Assembly: GCA_009692425.1 (NCBI GenBank)
Contig: SHZF01000001.1
Span: 1 to 64,000, forward strand
Direction of reading: 5' to 3'
DNA length: 64,000 nucleotides
Source: Myxococcales bacterium
GTDB taxonomy: Bacteria; Myxococcota_A; UBA9042
In this document: piece by piece, positions 10,701-19,379 of the stretch
How the letters are laid out: every line of letters starts with the position of its first letter
Numbering within the stretch: the stretch's first letter is position 1
Program-made: the position numbers and the translations under genes
Notes under the pieces: generated by a model
What the model was told of the DNA's origin: nothing
The model's database searches: none
The model's input: the letters and a program-made list of their open reading frames with translations, nothing else

Positions 10701-13700
10701 ACCGCACGACGTAGGGCTGGCCGGCGCCGGCCTTGGGCAGCACGTCGGGGCCGACGAAACCGGAACCGTCCAGCAGCGCGACTCCCGGCTCCGGCGCGCG
10801 CAGGCTCGACGGGAAAAGCCACCCCGCGCCCGCCGGCAACACCTCGATTCGGTACGACCGGCCCGACTTGGGCGCGAACGCATAGGCTCCGGTCGCATCG
10901 ACCTGCTGGCCCTGCTGGCCGGAGAGCAGATCGTCCACGGTCACGATCGCGCCCGGTTCGATCGGGTCCTGTTCGTCGTAGCGCAGCACCAGGCGCACGC
11001 CCGCCACAAGGGCTCCGGAGCGGCCATCGTAGAGCCGACCCGTAGGTTGCACCGCGACATCGAGCGTGCCTGCGCCGCCAGCCATGGTCACCGTGCGCTC
11101 CGTGAAGACCACACCATTGGCGTTGCGCACACGCAGGCGGTGCGGCCCCGGCGCCACGTGCGAGATGCGGAACACGCCCTGGGCGTCGGCGGTGCCGGTG
11201 CGCGTGGGCCCCTCCTGCCCCGCCGGCGCCGCGAGATCGACCGTGAATCCAGGCAACACGACGTCGCGCTCCGGTTGGAACACGCCGTCGTCCGCCCCGA
11301 CGTCTTCGAACACGGAACCAGCCACCACGCCGTCGCCCGCGGCTGCCCCAACCGCAAAGCACGCCGCCTGCGACACGGCACCGACGGGCGCTGCATCTGG
11401 CGTCGCCGCCAATTCGGCTCGCGCGACGTTGCACACGCTGCCCAAGGTCGCGGCCGCCTTGGCCACCTGGACCCGCAGCGACACCGTGACATGGATGCCA
11501 GGTGCGATGTCGGCCAGTTCGACCCGCAAACGGCCGGCCGAGGCCGTGTCGGGCTTGGCCAGCGTTGCCTTGGCGCCCGGCGGCAGCAGCACGTCGCCGC
11601 CCGGGCCCGCTCCCACCAGCGCGGGAGCCGTGATGCCCGTCGGCAGGTCATCGACGAGCGCGAGCCCGATGAGCGGCGCCCCGCCCGGGTTGCCGACGGT
11701 CACCGTGTAGCGCAAGAAGTCGCCCACTTCGACGTCGCCGCCGTTGTCGTCCTGCACCGATTTTGTGACGGTCGCGACGGGACCCTTGCCGCCGATCGAC
11801 GTCACCGTCGGCTGGTTGCCGTTCTGGTCGTTGCCGTCGGCGTCGCTCGGCTCTGGCGGCAGCCCCTTGGCCGTCGCGATCGCCTGGTTGCTCGCCACCT
11901 CGCCGCCGTTGATCGCGACACGGAAGCGCACCTCGACCTGCGCGCTTGGCGCGATGCTGCCCAACTCGACGTGGACGCTGCGCAGCGCCAGATCGAAGGC
12001 CCCCGCATCGCCATCCTTGGCGTCGGTCAGCGCTACGCCGTCGCGTTGCAGCGTACCGGGCACCCACGCGAGGTTGCCGGGCAGCGCGTCGTCGAGCGCG
12101 GCCCCATCTGCCGGCGCGGCGCCCTGGTTGCGCACCTGGATCGTGTACAGCAACTGCTCGCCGAGGTCTGCGATGCCGTTGCCGTTGGCGTCGTCGAGCG
12201 CCGCAACCTTCGTCGTGTGCCGGATCGACGGCCCCGCTCCCACGACGAGTTCGACGGGGCCGATCGCGGTCGGGGCGTCGCCCTTGGCCATCGCCGTCGC
12301 GGTGTTGGCGATGAGTGCGCCATCGGGGACACCCTTGCGCACGCGCGTGCGGAACGTGACCACCGCCGCATTCGCCAGGCCCGGCAGGACCACGCCCGCA
12401 GCGGCGCCGAGGCTCTGCACCGCCAGGCCGGCCGACAACGGCAGCTTGCCGCCCGCCGCGTCGGGCACGGCTGCTCCGTTCAGCGTGGTCGTGCCGGCGA
12501 CGTAGTCGGTTCCGGCAGGCACCCCGTCGAACACCAGCGCGCCATCGGTTGCAGCGCCGCCCGTTGCGACGACCGCGATGCGCCACGTGATCGTGTCGCC
12601 GGCCAGCAGGGGCGTGCCGTCGTCATCGGTGGCTGTCTTGACCGAGGCTGCCAGGCCACTGGACACCTGGACCTTGACGACCGTCGCGTCGGCGGGCGTC
12701 GGAGTGACTGGATCGTCGCTGGCGATCGGCGTGGCAAGATCAACCGCACCAGCGTTGGCCTGGTTGGCGATCACGGTGCCGTGCGCCACACCTGCCACGA
12801 CGCGAGCGTCAAACGAGAACTCCACCACGCTGCCGGGCTGCAACAGCGCCAGTGCCGGCGTCGTGGTCGGCGTCCACAGCACACTCAAGGTGTTGCCGGG
12901 TCCGGTCTGGGTCGTACCGCCCTGGCTGATTGCGACGACTTCGAGGTTGGCGTCGAGCGGATCGGTCACCGTCACGGCCTCGGCCACGGCGCCGCCGGCG
13001 ACCGTCAGCGTCAACGTGTAGCGCAGCAGGTCGAGCGGTTGCACGGCGCCGCCGTTGAGATCGACGACCTTCTTGGCGAGCTTCAACTGGGGCGCCGCCA
13101 GCACTGGCAGTTCTGCAAGATTCGACGTCCACGGCAGGCCCGTCTCGGCGTCGCGCGCGACCGCCTGGGCCGTCGCCTTGACGCCATTCTTCGCGGTCGC
13201 CTTGACCCGCAGCATCGCGGTGAGCACAACAGGCTGGCCGGGCGCGACCGTGGCTAGACCTGGTGTCGTCGCGGGCTTCCAGCGCACGGCCGACGTCTTC
13301 GGGTCCCAGCCCGCGCCGCCGAGGTCGACGGGCTCCAATACACTCGACGGCACAGCGGCCTCGACCGTCACCTGGGCTGCAGCCTCGCCCGGCGCGGTCA
13401 CGGTGACCTGCAACTGCACGACGTCGCTCGGGTGCAGCGGGCTGCCGGCGGGCGCCACCGGCTGCAGCGTCGCTGCGACCACAAGAGTGGGATACGAAAC
13501 AGGTACCTGCACCGGATTTGACGCGACGGCCGCCCCCGTGGCTGCCTGCGCCGACGCGATGTTCACAATGGTTGCGCCGCTCGGCACGCCGGCAGCGACC
13601 TTGGCGGCCACGGCGACCGTGACGGCCTGCCCTGCCGCAATGTCGCCCAGCGGCCACGATGCGAGACCACCTTGCAGCGTTCCCCCGTTCTCGACCGTCG

Positions 13701-16700
13701 CCGCCACAAGCGCCGCCGCCAGCGGGTCGGTCAGCACGACGGCGCCTGCCTTGGCATTGCCGGTATTGGCCACCGACAGCGTGAAGCGCACGTCGTCGCC
13801 GGGAAACAGGTGGCCGCCCGTCAGGTCCTGCCACGACTTCGTCACCTTCAGTTGGGCCTTGACCGTCACGGTCAGCGCCGGACCCTGCAGCACGAGCGCG
13901 TCGGCAAACTCGGTCGCCTTGACGCTCGCAAGCAGTGCGAGCACGTCGCCGTTGCCTGCGCTGGCATCGACCTCGAACTTCGCCACGAACGTCGCCGTGC
14001 CACCAGGTGCCAGCGTGGCCAGCGTCCACGTCACCGCTCCCGACGACACCGCGCCGGGCGTAATCGCCTGGGGCTTGGTGACCTTGGGCGGCAAGGGCAG
14101 CGAGACTTCCAGGTTCGTCGCCGCCGCCTTGCCGGTGTTCACCAATTTGATGTCGATGCGGATGACGTGGCCCGGGGCGACGTTGCCAACCTGGCCGACC
14201 CAGCCCGTCTCGTCGTCGGCAGCAACTGTCGATGTCTCCAGCCGCGGCGCCGCCACTACGGTCACCGTCACGCTCGGTGGCTTGAGCACGCCGGGCAATT
14301 CGGCAGACACGACCAGTGCGGTGTTGTTCGGTACACTGCCGCCGACCTTTGCGGTGAACGCAAGCGCCAGGTCGCCGTCGGGTGACAGTTGCAGCGCCGG
14401 CACGTTCCACTGCACGCCCGCCGGCGACACGCCGCCGTTGGCCAGTGCGACCACGTCTTCAAGGCCGGCCGGCACCAGCGCATTGGCGACCACCTGCAGC
14501 GCCAGTGCGTCGCCGGTGTTGCGCAGGGTCAGCGTGTACGCCAGCGTGTCGCCGGGCTCGATGGAGCCGCCGTTCAGGTCCTGCACCGTCCAAGAGGACG
14601 TCGAAAGATCGGCCAGCGCGACGACCGTGAGTATGGTCGGGTCCTTGACTGCCGTGGCCAGGTCCGCGTCCGACAGCGCGGGCGCCTGCAGGCCCTTGGC
14701 CGCGATGCTGGCTTGGGCCGCAACGACCGCGCCATTGGCGAGCGGCTTCTTGAGCTTCGCCTGCCACGTCAGCGCGACCTGCTGGCCCGAGTCGATCGCG
14801 CCGGGCTGCCACACGACTGCGCCGTTCTGCACGACCGCGCCGGCGCCAGGCACCACGGACTCCAGCTTGCTGTCGATGGGGACGGTGACGGCGACGTCCT
14901 TCGCCGTGCCCTCGCCGTCGTTCGGCACCACCAGCGTGTAGGTTAGCGCATCGCCCGGCCGCGCATCGCCGCCATTGTCGTCGACCACGCTCAACTTCGC
15001 CTTGCTGAAGTCGATGCTCGAGGCGACGAGGACCAACGTCGGGTCGAGCGCAGCCGCCGTCGTCGGATCGTCGGAGACCACACCAGGCACGCCCGCCGCC
15101 ACCGTGCTGCCCTGGTTCGCAATCGCCGCACCCGGGTCGAGATCGACGGCCACCACCGCTTCGAAGCGCAGCGTCACGGCATCGCCCGCCGCGACGCCCA
15201 GGGTCGCCAGCTTCGGCCAGGTCACCGTCTTGGTCGTGGCGTCGAAGTTGCCGCCATCGAGCGGCACGATGCTCGTCAGGCCCGCCGGTACAATGTCCGT
15301 CACGGCCACGTTTTTCGCGACCGACGTGCCCGTATTGCGCACGGTGAGCGCCCAGCGCAGCGGCGTCTTCGGCTTGATCGTCTGCTGGTTGAGCGTGGCG
15401 CCGCTGGTCGCGTGGAACACGTTCTTCTCGAGCACGAGCAGCGCCTTGGACTCCACGCTGACGCAGGTTGGCTCGCCGCCGGGCTTGGGCGCGCTTCCCG
15501 GGGGGCGCGTGAACGCAGCAGGCAGCCCCTGCGCCTCTACCTGAGCGAGGTTGCAGACCTGGGTGCCCGCGTCGAGCGGCTTTTTGAGCACGCCGGTCAC
15601 GGTGAGCGTCTGCTTGGCTCCCGCAGCCAGCGCACCGACCGACCACGTCGCCGTCTGTGTGCCGATGTCGAACGTGCCGCCGGGCACCACCACCTGCTCG
15701 ACCTCGGGCGGAATCTTGTCGGCGACGACCACGCCGAGCGCGCCGGCGTTCCCGCTGTTTTCGAGCGTCAACGTCCACGTCACCGGGTCGCCGGGCTTGA
15801 GGACGGTCGCGTTGACCGCCTTCGTCGAAAGCGCAAAATCCGCCACGTTCTGGATCGTGAACGTCACGGTGTTGCTCTGTGCCGAACCGGGCGTCTCCGG
15901 GAACGCCGCGTTGCCCACGTTGGCCACGACCTTGCCGGTGGCCGCCGCCTTGTCGACGGTGCCCGTCACCTGGAGCACGACCGCAGCCGCGCCCGGGGCC
16001 AGCGAAGCGACCGTCCACTGGGCGGTCCGCGAGGCTGCGTCAAAGCTGCCGCCCTGCACCGCAACCAGTGCAAACGCGGCGTCGAGCACGTCCTTGACCA
16101 CCACGTTCGTCGCCGGCGCGTTGCCCGTGTTTGTCAGGCTCAACGTGTACAGGACCGCGTCGCCGCCCTGGACGCTGCCGCCGTTGAGGTCCTGCAGCGT
16201 CTTGGCGATCGCAACCACGGGAGCGGACTGCACGCTGAACACCGTCGGATCTGCGCTGCCCGGCTTGGCAGGGTCGTCACTGAGCGCCGGCGCGCCCAGC
16301 CCGCCGCCGTCGAGCTTGGCCTGGTTGCTGACGACGGCACCCTGGGCAATCACGGCGGCGAGGGTGGCCTGGATCGTCAAGGTCAGCGGCGGCCCACCGG
16401 CCGGCAGGCTCGCGATCGGCCAGGTCACGGTCTGCCCCACCGCCCCGCCGCCGCCGCTGACGGCCCCGATGGCAAGCAACCCATCGACGACCGACGTCAA
16501 GGTCGCGTTGAGCAGCGGGCCCTTGCCGGTGTTCTGCAAGGTCAAGGTGTAGGTGATGGTGGCCCCCGGCGCGAAAGTCCCCGACGCGGACGTCACCACG
16601 TTCGTAAACAAGGACACCTTTGGCGTCGCCGCCACCTTCTGCGTCACGCTCACGCTGGCCGGCTGCGGCAGGGCGGGCGCCGTCACCGTCGCCGTGTTGG

Positions 16701-19356
16701 CGATCGCTGTCCCGTTGGCCACTCCGGCCTTGATCTGGGCGGTGAACTGCAGCGTGACGGTCTGGCCCGCCGCCAGGGACGCAAGACTCCACTGCACGGC
16801 GTTGGCGCCCGCATCGAACGCGCCGCCCTGGTTGATGCCCGTCACCGTCTGGAGGTTCGCGTCCAGCGGATCGGTCACCTGGAGCGCGCCAGTCGGCAGC
16901 TTGCCGGAGTTGACCAGCGTGATCGTGTACTGGATCGCGTCGCCGGGCTCGAGGTCGCCGCCGTTGACGTCGAGCGCCGTCTTGCTCGAGGTCGTCAGGT
17001 CCGGGCCGCCTTCGACCTTCAATTGCGGGGTTTGCACGACAGTCGGCGGGTTGCCGTCGGTCGGGCTCACGGTCGCCACGTTGGCGAAGCTGACGCCGGG
17101 TGCCGTATCGTCTTTAATTTTCGCAGTGAATTTTAGCTGGACGCTGCCGCCCGCCGGGACCACGACGGTGGCGCTGACGGTCTGGCCCGTCACCTTGATC
17201 TCGGGACTCTGCGCCGCCACGAACACGAGTTGCGACGGCAACGGATCGGTGACGGTGACGATCCCCGCCGCCTGGCCGGTGTTGACGAGCGCGATCGTGA
17301 ACTGGATTTCGTCGCCCGGGCTCAGCGGCGTCCCCGGCGTCAGGTCAGCGGCGGTCTTCGTCGACGTCGTAAAGTCACTTTTCACCTCAAGCGTGAGCAC
17401 GGTCGGATCGCTGCCGCCTGGCTTGGCGGGGTCGTCGCTGGGCAGCGTCTTGCCCGACACGCTCACCTGGGCCTGCACGCCGATCGCGTGGCCCTGGATC
17501 GGCGCCACACCGAGCCCTTGTAGCGCAGCGACGTCCTTGACTTTGAGTGTCGCCGTGATCGTGACCAATTGACCGACCGCGAGCGCGATGTCGTCGAAGC
17601 GCACCTGTCCGGTCCCGTTCGCCCCGCCGTTCGGCCCCGACTTGTTCGTCCCCGGACCCGTTGCGCCGACCAGGCCGGCCTCCTTCGGTACGTCAAACAC
17701 CGCGCTGCCGACCGTGACGGCCTGCGCCGACGCGTTTTGCAGCTTGAGCGTGTAGATCACCTCGCTGCCCGGGCTCGCTGGATTCGGCGCGACCGCCAGC
17801 GTCGGCATCGCGATCAGCGGCTGGACCATCTTGACCGTCGTCGTGTTCGTTTTGAATTGATCTGTATATTTACCAAGATAGCTGTAATCGAGCGTCGCAA
17901 ACGACGTGATCGACGCGACGCCCGGGTCAGGCAGCACCTTGACCTTGAACGTCACCTTGTGCGTCGAGCCCGGCCCGGCGAGCTTCGTCGCGGTGCCGAC
18001 CGCCAGCCCTCCTTGCAGCGCACTCTTGCCGCCCGCATCGGCGACCGCCTTGCCGTCGAGCAGGGTCGAGCCGGCGACGTACTGGGTGCCCGGTGGTGGG
18101 AAGGCGTCGAGTTTGACGACCGTGCCGTCGGCGTCGAGCGGGCCGTTGTTCTGCAGGTCGATCGTGTAGGTCAGCTCCTTGCCGGCGAACGCCTCGGATT
18201 CATTGACCGTGTATTGCGTGACAGCGTTCTTGAAGTTGGGTGCCTTGCGGTTCACGACGAGCAGCGTGTAGCCGTAGAAGATCAGCTCGCCATAGCCCGA
18301 ACCCGCCTGGTTCGCGGCGTTGTTGAGGAGGTTGCCGTCGCCCGAACTCACGACATACGTCGCTTCGGTCTGATCCGTCTTCAGGTACGGGGAGATGTCG
18401 AATTGGTCAAGGTCAACGCCAGCTTCCGGCGACGAGTTGAAGACATTGTCGGCCTGTTTGTTGAGCGGAAACGACGTGAGCTTCGCCTTCGTCCCGTCCG
18501 CGGCCTGGAACTCCACATAGTCGAGACACGTCGGGCAGAATGTCGGCCCCGGCGCGTCCTGGGGCGGCACGCCGAGGTGCTCGTCGCCCTCCATCGCGTG
18601 GTACGCCAGCATCGCCTCGGGCGGATCTCCCACCAGGAAGTCCGTGATCTTGATGGTGATCTGCCCGGCACTGGCCTGGCGCTCGTCGATCATCACGAAA
18701 GCGTCGTACAGGAAAACGTCGCGCTGCGTGGTGTCGCTGAACTTCGTGTCATAGACGATGACGATTGACCACGACGCATGGCCGGCCTGGCACGCCGTGT
18801 CGCCGGGGCAGGTCGCGTTGTTCGGGCTGACTGGCTTCGACACCTTGGCCTGCACGCCGCCGACCGTGTACAGCCCGTTCCACACCGCTGGGCCCGCCGC
18901 GCCGAGCAGGGTCGTGATGTCTTTGCGGCAGTAGAAGTGCTTGCCGACGTTCTGGGTCTGGATCGGTTCGGGGTCTTGCAGGATGTGGCAGGGGCCGTCC
19001 GCGCTCAGGCCCTGTTTGCCCACGCCGGCCAGCGTCAGGTCGACCGTGGTGTCACCGTTCGTGCCATCGAGCGCGCGGCCCGCCCAATACAGGTACGCCT
19101 TGACGACGACGGCGTCATCCGGCATCGACTCGCCAACTTGGAACATGTCCGCGCTTTGCGGCAGCAGCGTGTCGTTGACGAGCTTGTTCGTGATGTTCGT
19201 GACGAGAGAGGCGCCCAGTTGCACGGCCTTGCCGTACACCTTGAACTTTTCGGGCGCGTTTGGCGGTGTCCCGACCACCACGGCGTGGGCCGCCAGCGGT
19301 GCCAGCAACGTGGCAGCCGCGACGACTGGTCCCAGCACGCGTGCCAGCCCGGGCAT
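4708..19356 (-). CDS. Giant DUF11-repeat surface protein with OmpA-like domain and C-terminal outer-membrane barrel
   Basis: 4,882 residues, near 530 kDa. A signal peptide (about 1-25, ending LAAHA) precedes an N-terminal beta domain to about 365, with the YLYWAG block. About 17 tandem DUF11/TIGR01451 repeats (roughly 365-2550) follow, each about 125-130 residues and marked by DLNGG-x-x-x-PGD-x-x-x-YT and TNTG/NTG. Next come SdrD-B/carboxypeptidase-regulatory-like modules (about 2680-2800), a polyproline hinge near 2895 (runs of 8 and 5 prolines) and a further Ca-site-like module (CDDDGDGTFDEGESGLPG). An OmpA-like domain lies at about 3665-3755 (LRSAKAAAIVAKSLQAAGV). The last 900 or so residues begin with an FYPVYADAAE module and continue as alternating amphipathic strands rich in Tyr, Trp and Arg, ending in GTY, as expected of an outer-membrane barrel. 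The start at 19356 is picked for the signal peptide; its ribosome site is weak, and it lies 23 bp after the Kelch gene. Likely a self-anchored adhesin or surface fibre; that role is inference. Confidence 0.9.
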   Translation of the reverse strand: MPGLARVLGPVVAAATLLAPLAAHAVVVGTPPNAPEKFKVYGKAVQLGASLVTNITNKLVNDTLLPQSADMFQVGESMPDDAVVVKAYLYWAGRALDGTNGDTTVDLTLAGVGKQGLSADGPCHILQDPEPIQTQNVGKHFYCRKDITTLLGAAGPAVWNGLYTVGGVQAKVSKPVSPNNATCPGDTACQAGHASWSIVIVYDTKFSDTTQRDVFLYDAFVMIDERQASAGQITIKITDFLVGDPPEAMLAYHAMEGDEHLGVPPQDAPGPTFCPTCLDYVEFQAADGTKAKLTSFPLNKQADNVFNSSPEAGVDLDQFDISPYLKTDQTEATYVVSSGDGNLLNNAANQAGSGYGELIFYGYTLLVVNRKAPNFKNAVTQYTVNESEAFAGKELTYTIDLQNNGPLDADGTVVKLDAFPPPGTQYVAGSTLLDGKAVADAGGKSALQGGLAVGTATKLAGPGSTHKVTFKVKVLPDPGVASITSFATLDYSYLGKYTDQFKTNTTTVKMVQPLIAMPTLAVAPNPASPGSEVIYTLKLQNASAQAVTVGSAVFDVPKEAGLVGATGPGTNKSGPNGGANGTGQVRFDDIALAVGQLVTITATLKVKDVAALQGLGVAPIQGHAIGVQAQVSVSGKTLPSDDPAKPGGSDPTVLTLEVKSDFTTSTKTAADLTPGTPLSPGDEIQFTIALVNTGQAAGIVTVTDPLPSQLVFVAAQSPEIKVTGQTVSATVVVPAGGSVQLKFTAKIKDDTAPGVSFANVATVSPTDGNPPTVVQTPQLKVEGGPDLTTSSKTALDVNGGDLEPGDAIQYTITLVNSGKLPTGALQVTDPLDANLQTVTGINQGGAFDAGANAVQWSLASLAAGQTVTLQFTAQIKAGVANGTAIANTATVTAPALPQPASVSVTQKVAATPKVSLFTNVVTSASGTFAPGATITYTLTLQNTGKGPLLNATLTSVVDGLLAIGAVSGGGGAVGQTVTWPIASLPAGGPPLTLTIQATLAAVIAQGAVVSNQAKLDGGGLGAPALSDDPAKPGSADPTVFSVQSAPVVAIAKTLQDLNGGSVQGGDAVLYTLSLTNTGNAPATNVVVKDVLDAAFALVAVQGGSFDAASRTAQWTVASLAPGAAAVVLQVTGTVDKAAATGKVVANVGNAAFPETPGSAQSNTVTFTIQNVADFALSTKAVNATVLKPGDPVTWTLTLENSGNAGALGVVVADKIPPEVEQVVVPGGTFDIGTQTATWSVGALAAGAKQTLTVTGVLKKPLDAGTQVCNLAQVEAQGLPAAFTRPPGSAPKPGGEPTCVSVESKALLVLEKNVFHATSGATLNQQTIKPKTPLRWALTVRNTGTSVAKNVAVTDIVPAGLTSIVPLDGGNFDATTKTVTWPKLATLGVAAGDAVTLRFEAVVAVDLDPGAAIANQGSTVAAGVPGVVSDDPTTAAALDPTLVLVASSIDFSKAKLSVVDDNGGDARPGDALTYTLVVPNDGEGTAKDVAVTVPIDSKLESVVPGAGAVVQNGAVVWQPGAIDSGQQVALTWQAKLKKPLANGAVVAAQASIAAKGLQAPALSDADLATAVKDPTILTVVALADLSTSSWTVQDLNGGSIEPGDTLAYTLTLRNTGDALALQVVANALVPAGLEDVVALANGGVSPAGVQWNVPALQLSPDGDLALAFTAKVGGSVPNNTALVVSAELPGVLKPPSVTVTVVAAPRLETSTVAADDETGWVGQVGNVAPGHVIRIDIKLVNTGKAAATNLEVSLPLPPKVTKPQAITPGAVSSGAVTWTLATLAPGGTATFVAKFEVDASAGNGDVLALLASVKATEFADALVLQGPALTVTVKAQLKVTKSWQDLTGGHLFPGDDVRFTLSVANTGNAKAGAVVLTDPLAAALVAATVENGGTLQGGLASWPLGDIAAGQAVTVAVAAKVAAGVPSGATIVNIASAQAATGAAVASNPVQVPVSYPTLVVAATLQPVAPAGSPLHPSDVVQLQVTVTAPGEAAAQVTVEAAVPSSVLEPVDLGGAGWDPKTSAVRWKPATTPGLATVAPGQPVVLTAMLRVKATAKNGVKATAQAVARDAETGLPWTSNLAELPVLAAPQLKLAKKVVDLNGGAVQPLDLLRYTLTLTVAGGAVAEAVTVTDPLDANLEVVAISQGGTTQTGPGNTLSVLWTPTTTPALALLQPGSVVEFSFDARVVAGVAHGTVIANQANAGAVDLATPIASDDPVTPTPADATVVKVQVSSGLAASVKTATDDDGTPLLAGDTITWRIAVVATGGAATDGALVFDGVPAGTDYVAGTTTLNGAAVPDAAGGKLPLSAGLAVQSLGAAAGVVLPGLANAAVVTFRTRVRKGVPDGALIANTATAMAKGDAPTAIGPVELVVGAGPSIRHTTKVAALDDANGNGIADLGEQLLYTIQVRNQGAAPADGAALDDALPGNLAWVPGTLQRDGVALTDAKDGDAGAFDLALRSVHVELGSIAPSAQVEVRFRVAINGGEVASNQAIATAKGLPPEPSDADGNDQNGNQPTVTSIGGKGPVATVTKSVQDDNGGDVEVGDFLRYTVTVGNPGGAPLIGLALVDDLPTGITAPALVGAGPGGDVLLPPGAKATLAKPDTASAGRLRVELADIAPGIHVTVSLRVQVAKAAATLGSVCNVARAELAATPDAAPVGAVSQAACFAVGAAAGDGVVAGSVFEDVGADDGVFQPERDVVLPGFTVDLAAPAGQEGPTRTGTADAQGVFRISHVAPGPHRLRVRNANGVVFTERTVTMAGGAGTLDVAVQPTGRLYDGRSGALVAGVRLVLRYDEQDPIEPGAIVTVDDLLSGQQGQQVDATGAYAFAPKSGRSYRIEVLPAGAGWLFPSSLRAPEPGVALLDGSGFVGPDVLPKAGAGQPYVVRFSRQGGPPPPPPPPGAGPPPPPATPGAAPRHNNLPVDPIATAIQLSLRLSKAEAMVGEIVHATLEVRNTSTTSLVVDPLTARGGTELRAALPRELLVVPGSPQGTYRAGTASPEVRLPLAPVEGALLAFLRVSPTAGKPVGLDLPAGGRIVIRFQTVVRPLARSGQDLQATAQVFEVGGGALSRREVARLRVLADPLFDRSLVYTSVFCDDDGDGTFDEGESGLPGALVYADTGFRASADTAGRAHFLDIAPGTHLFKLDLDSVPPGSEPTTPVGRTVYATPGTPLAIAFGLRCAVDKVGPSRIERVPRVGAPPAEAAGPGVVRLEADSGTLALAVDGKALPPRLVRARIALGADRPATLQADPTTVVLERDGDLALWVEATVGFTRHALEVREVAPAGRLGTVIVDQADNGDLPRRLVLRAFDRGRPLHPLRAGRLYLARVRGETPFGARAWSAPLAFEVMPGGPPGPRLPSPSVFRRARLLVNGHAIALVDGVRADVAIARPDDGRLLVSLRAADGSGRDEYMTLPAQLPADAAAPPSMTAPPAPPPAPPPAPASARPAPVVAVDAPVVPAPARPAAAVPVIAKPAEPKPPEPKPSVAVRPIDVPSLPASVGPRVPVALEQAADRLWIGGVKLDPRVVRTVVAAPGAALPLSSGRILGRVVIEATGVPESAASVAVVLVDAAARVKLRVPIPVPVPRTFYWEPSGGGLLPGTYGLALEVLVADASGSGMTGWRSAPVAVELATGGLGLVPPGDPDKSVRADLFDGGGVPTDSMKEWLAKLATGLKADDSKLWVVTVHDHGPGDGQLRSAKAAAIVAKSLQAAGVRGERMVVFGLGAQMPDSKPGGEKLGPHRVEVRARGLASGTSDGGEPRPFAVATGVFVDDERVGGVTGPLPATVPMRAGEPSLVARVRSDGLAELWKRTFAARPGGGPAEESAPQADGADTAFGADVLDALLAPQATATTAEPDAPADAADFAVWLPRNLGNLQSVDLVVRGRTLATNTVTIQGRSVTPDADGNFALPVRLPAGASKLVVVATDKAGNRAFLERPVNVAERQFFLLAIADASAGQVTAHLREWDQPFTTTLGPVTVHGRAAAHLRGRIAGEFLGFKDLDITAHLDTARDPGLAAFATNLFDPKRFYPVYADAAELTEGAPGTTRLYVRVDADRARLVLGSVRVKLGGPDLVRFDRSLQGLDVMVRRNLAGKLDTEVEFVAAMQDRSAVRRIDVLRGTGGSLYYLAGRDVVEGSERVELVVRDRLNSTELARLPQARNGDYTLDAREGRLLFKSPVSGSVDAGFALRGTGLAGQHLVWNGHPVFVEATYEARTFTGTDDATLGAQITERLLDGKVEVGARYVQEGHGDGPTHRTVGAHAALQLAPGSRATAEWGWSQARDALVAVSDDGGLTWGTPTQAREVGTTGVPVSGHAAAVRLDLDLGDVLGRPAVALPEGGTQASLQESGRVRAAWQWVEPGFQSAGALLQQGQQKVLLDALVPIARRHTLNVRYDGLLTRTPTPPYAGPGTGSLWGQGPLAASGSFGAQRRHLVSVRDTFRLDGRWTLDGGAAYGYGDDAAGTAHHTQTLAAGAAWKASDSLTLRGEQQVITLGDASVGSSQFPSQLDHFTTSAGVEWRLMRGLSLAVVERLGWGGQNATSAGLRAELDKASTVYVQQRFEDASGSGAFGSATVVGAEGRYGENQSTRAFGEYQVDALNPGRMNRALLGVGKRFEVAPGLQLDAGYERQQTFGGSAGEQARDVLSIGGEWLRAEKYKLSTRQELRQDEGGAPGAEARALQVVSLTNGLWGVSRELVLFGRVGWMQTWDQVADATRTEAIETTVGAAYRPTSARWLQLIGKFSHLADLRPTTVPGAAGERSVRDIFSVEPVFELPGRLQLSEKVAWRRAFEGEGDLLPVASNLLLWITRLGWHTTDKVDLLAEYRLLAALLPQDTEHGVLIEAAARVAKHLRLGLGWNFTRFVETAAGDIRRMTDAGGFFLRMTGTY

Positions 19357-19379
19357 GTGTGCGCGAGTCCGCGGGGCGG

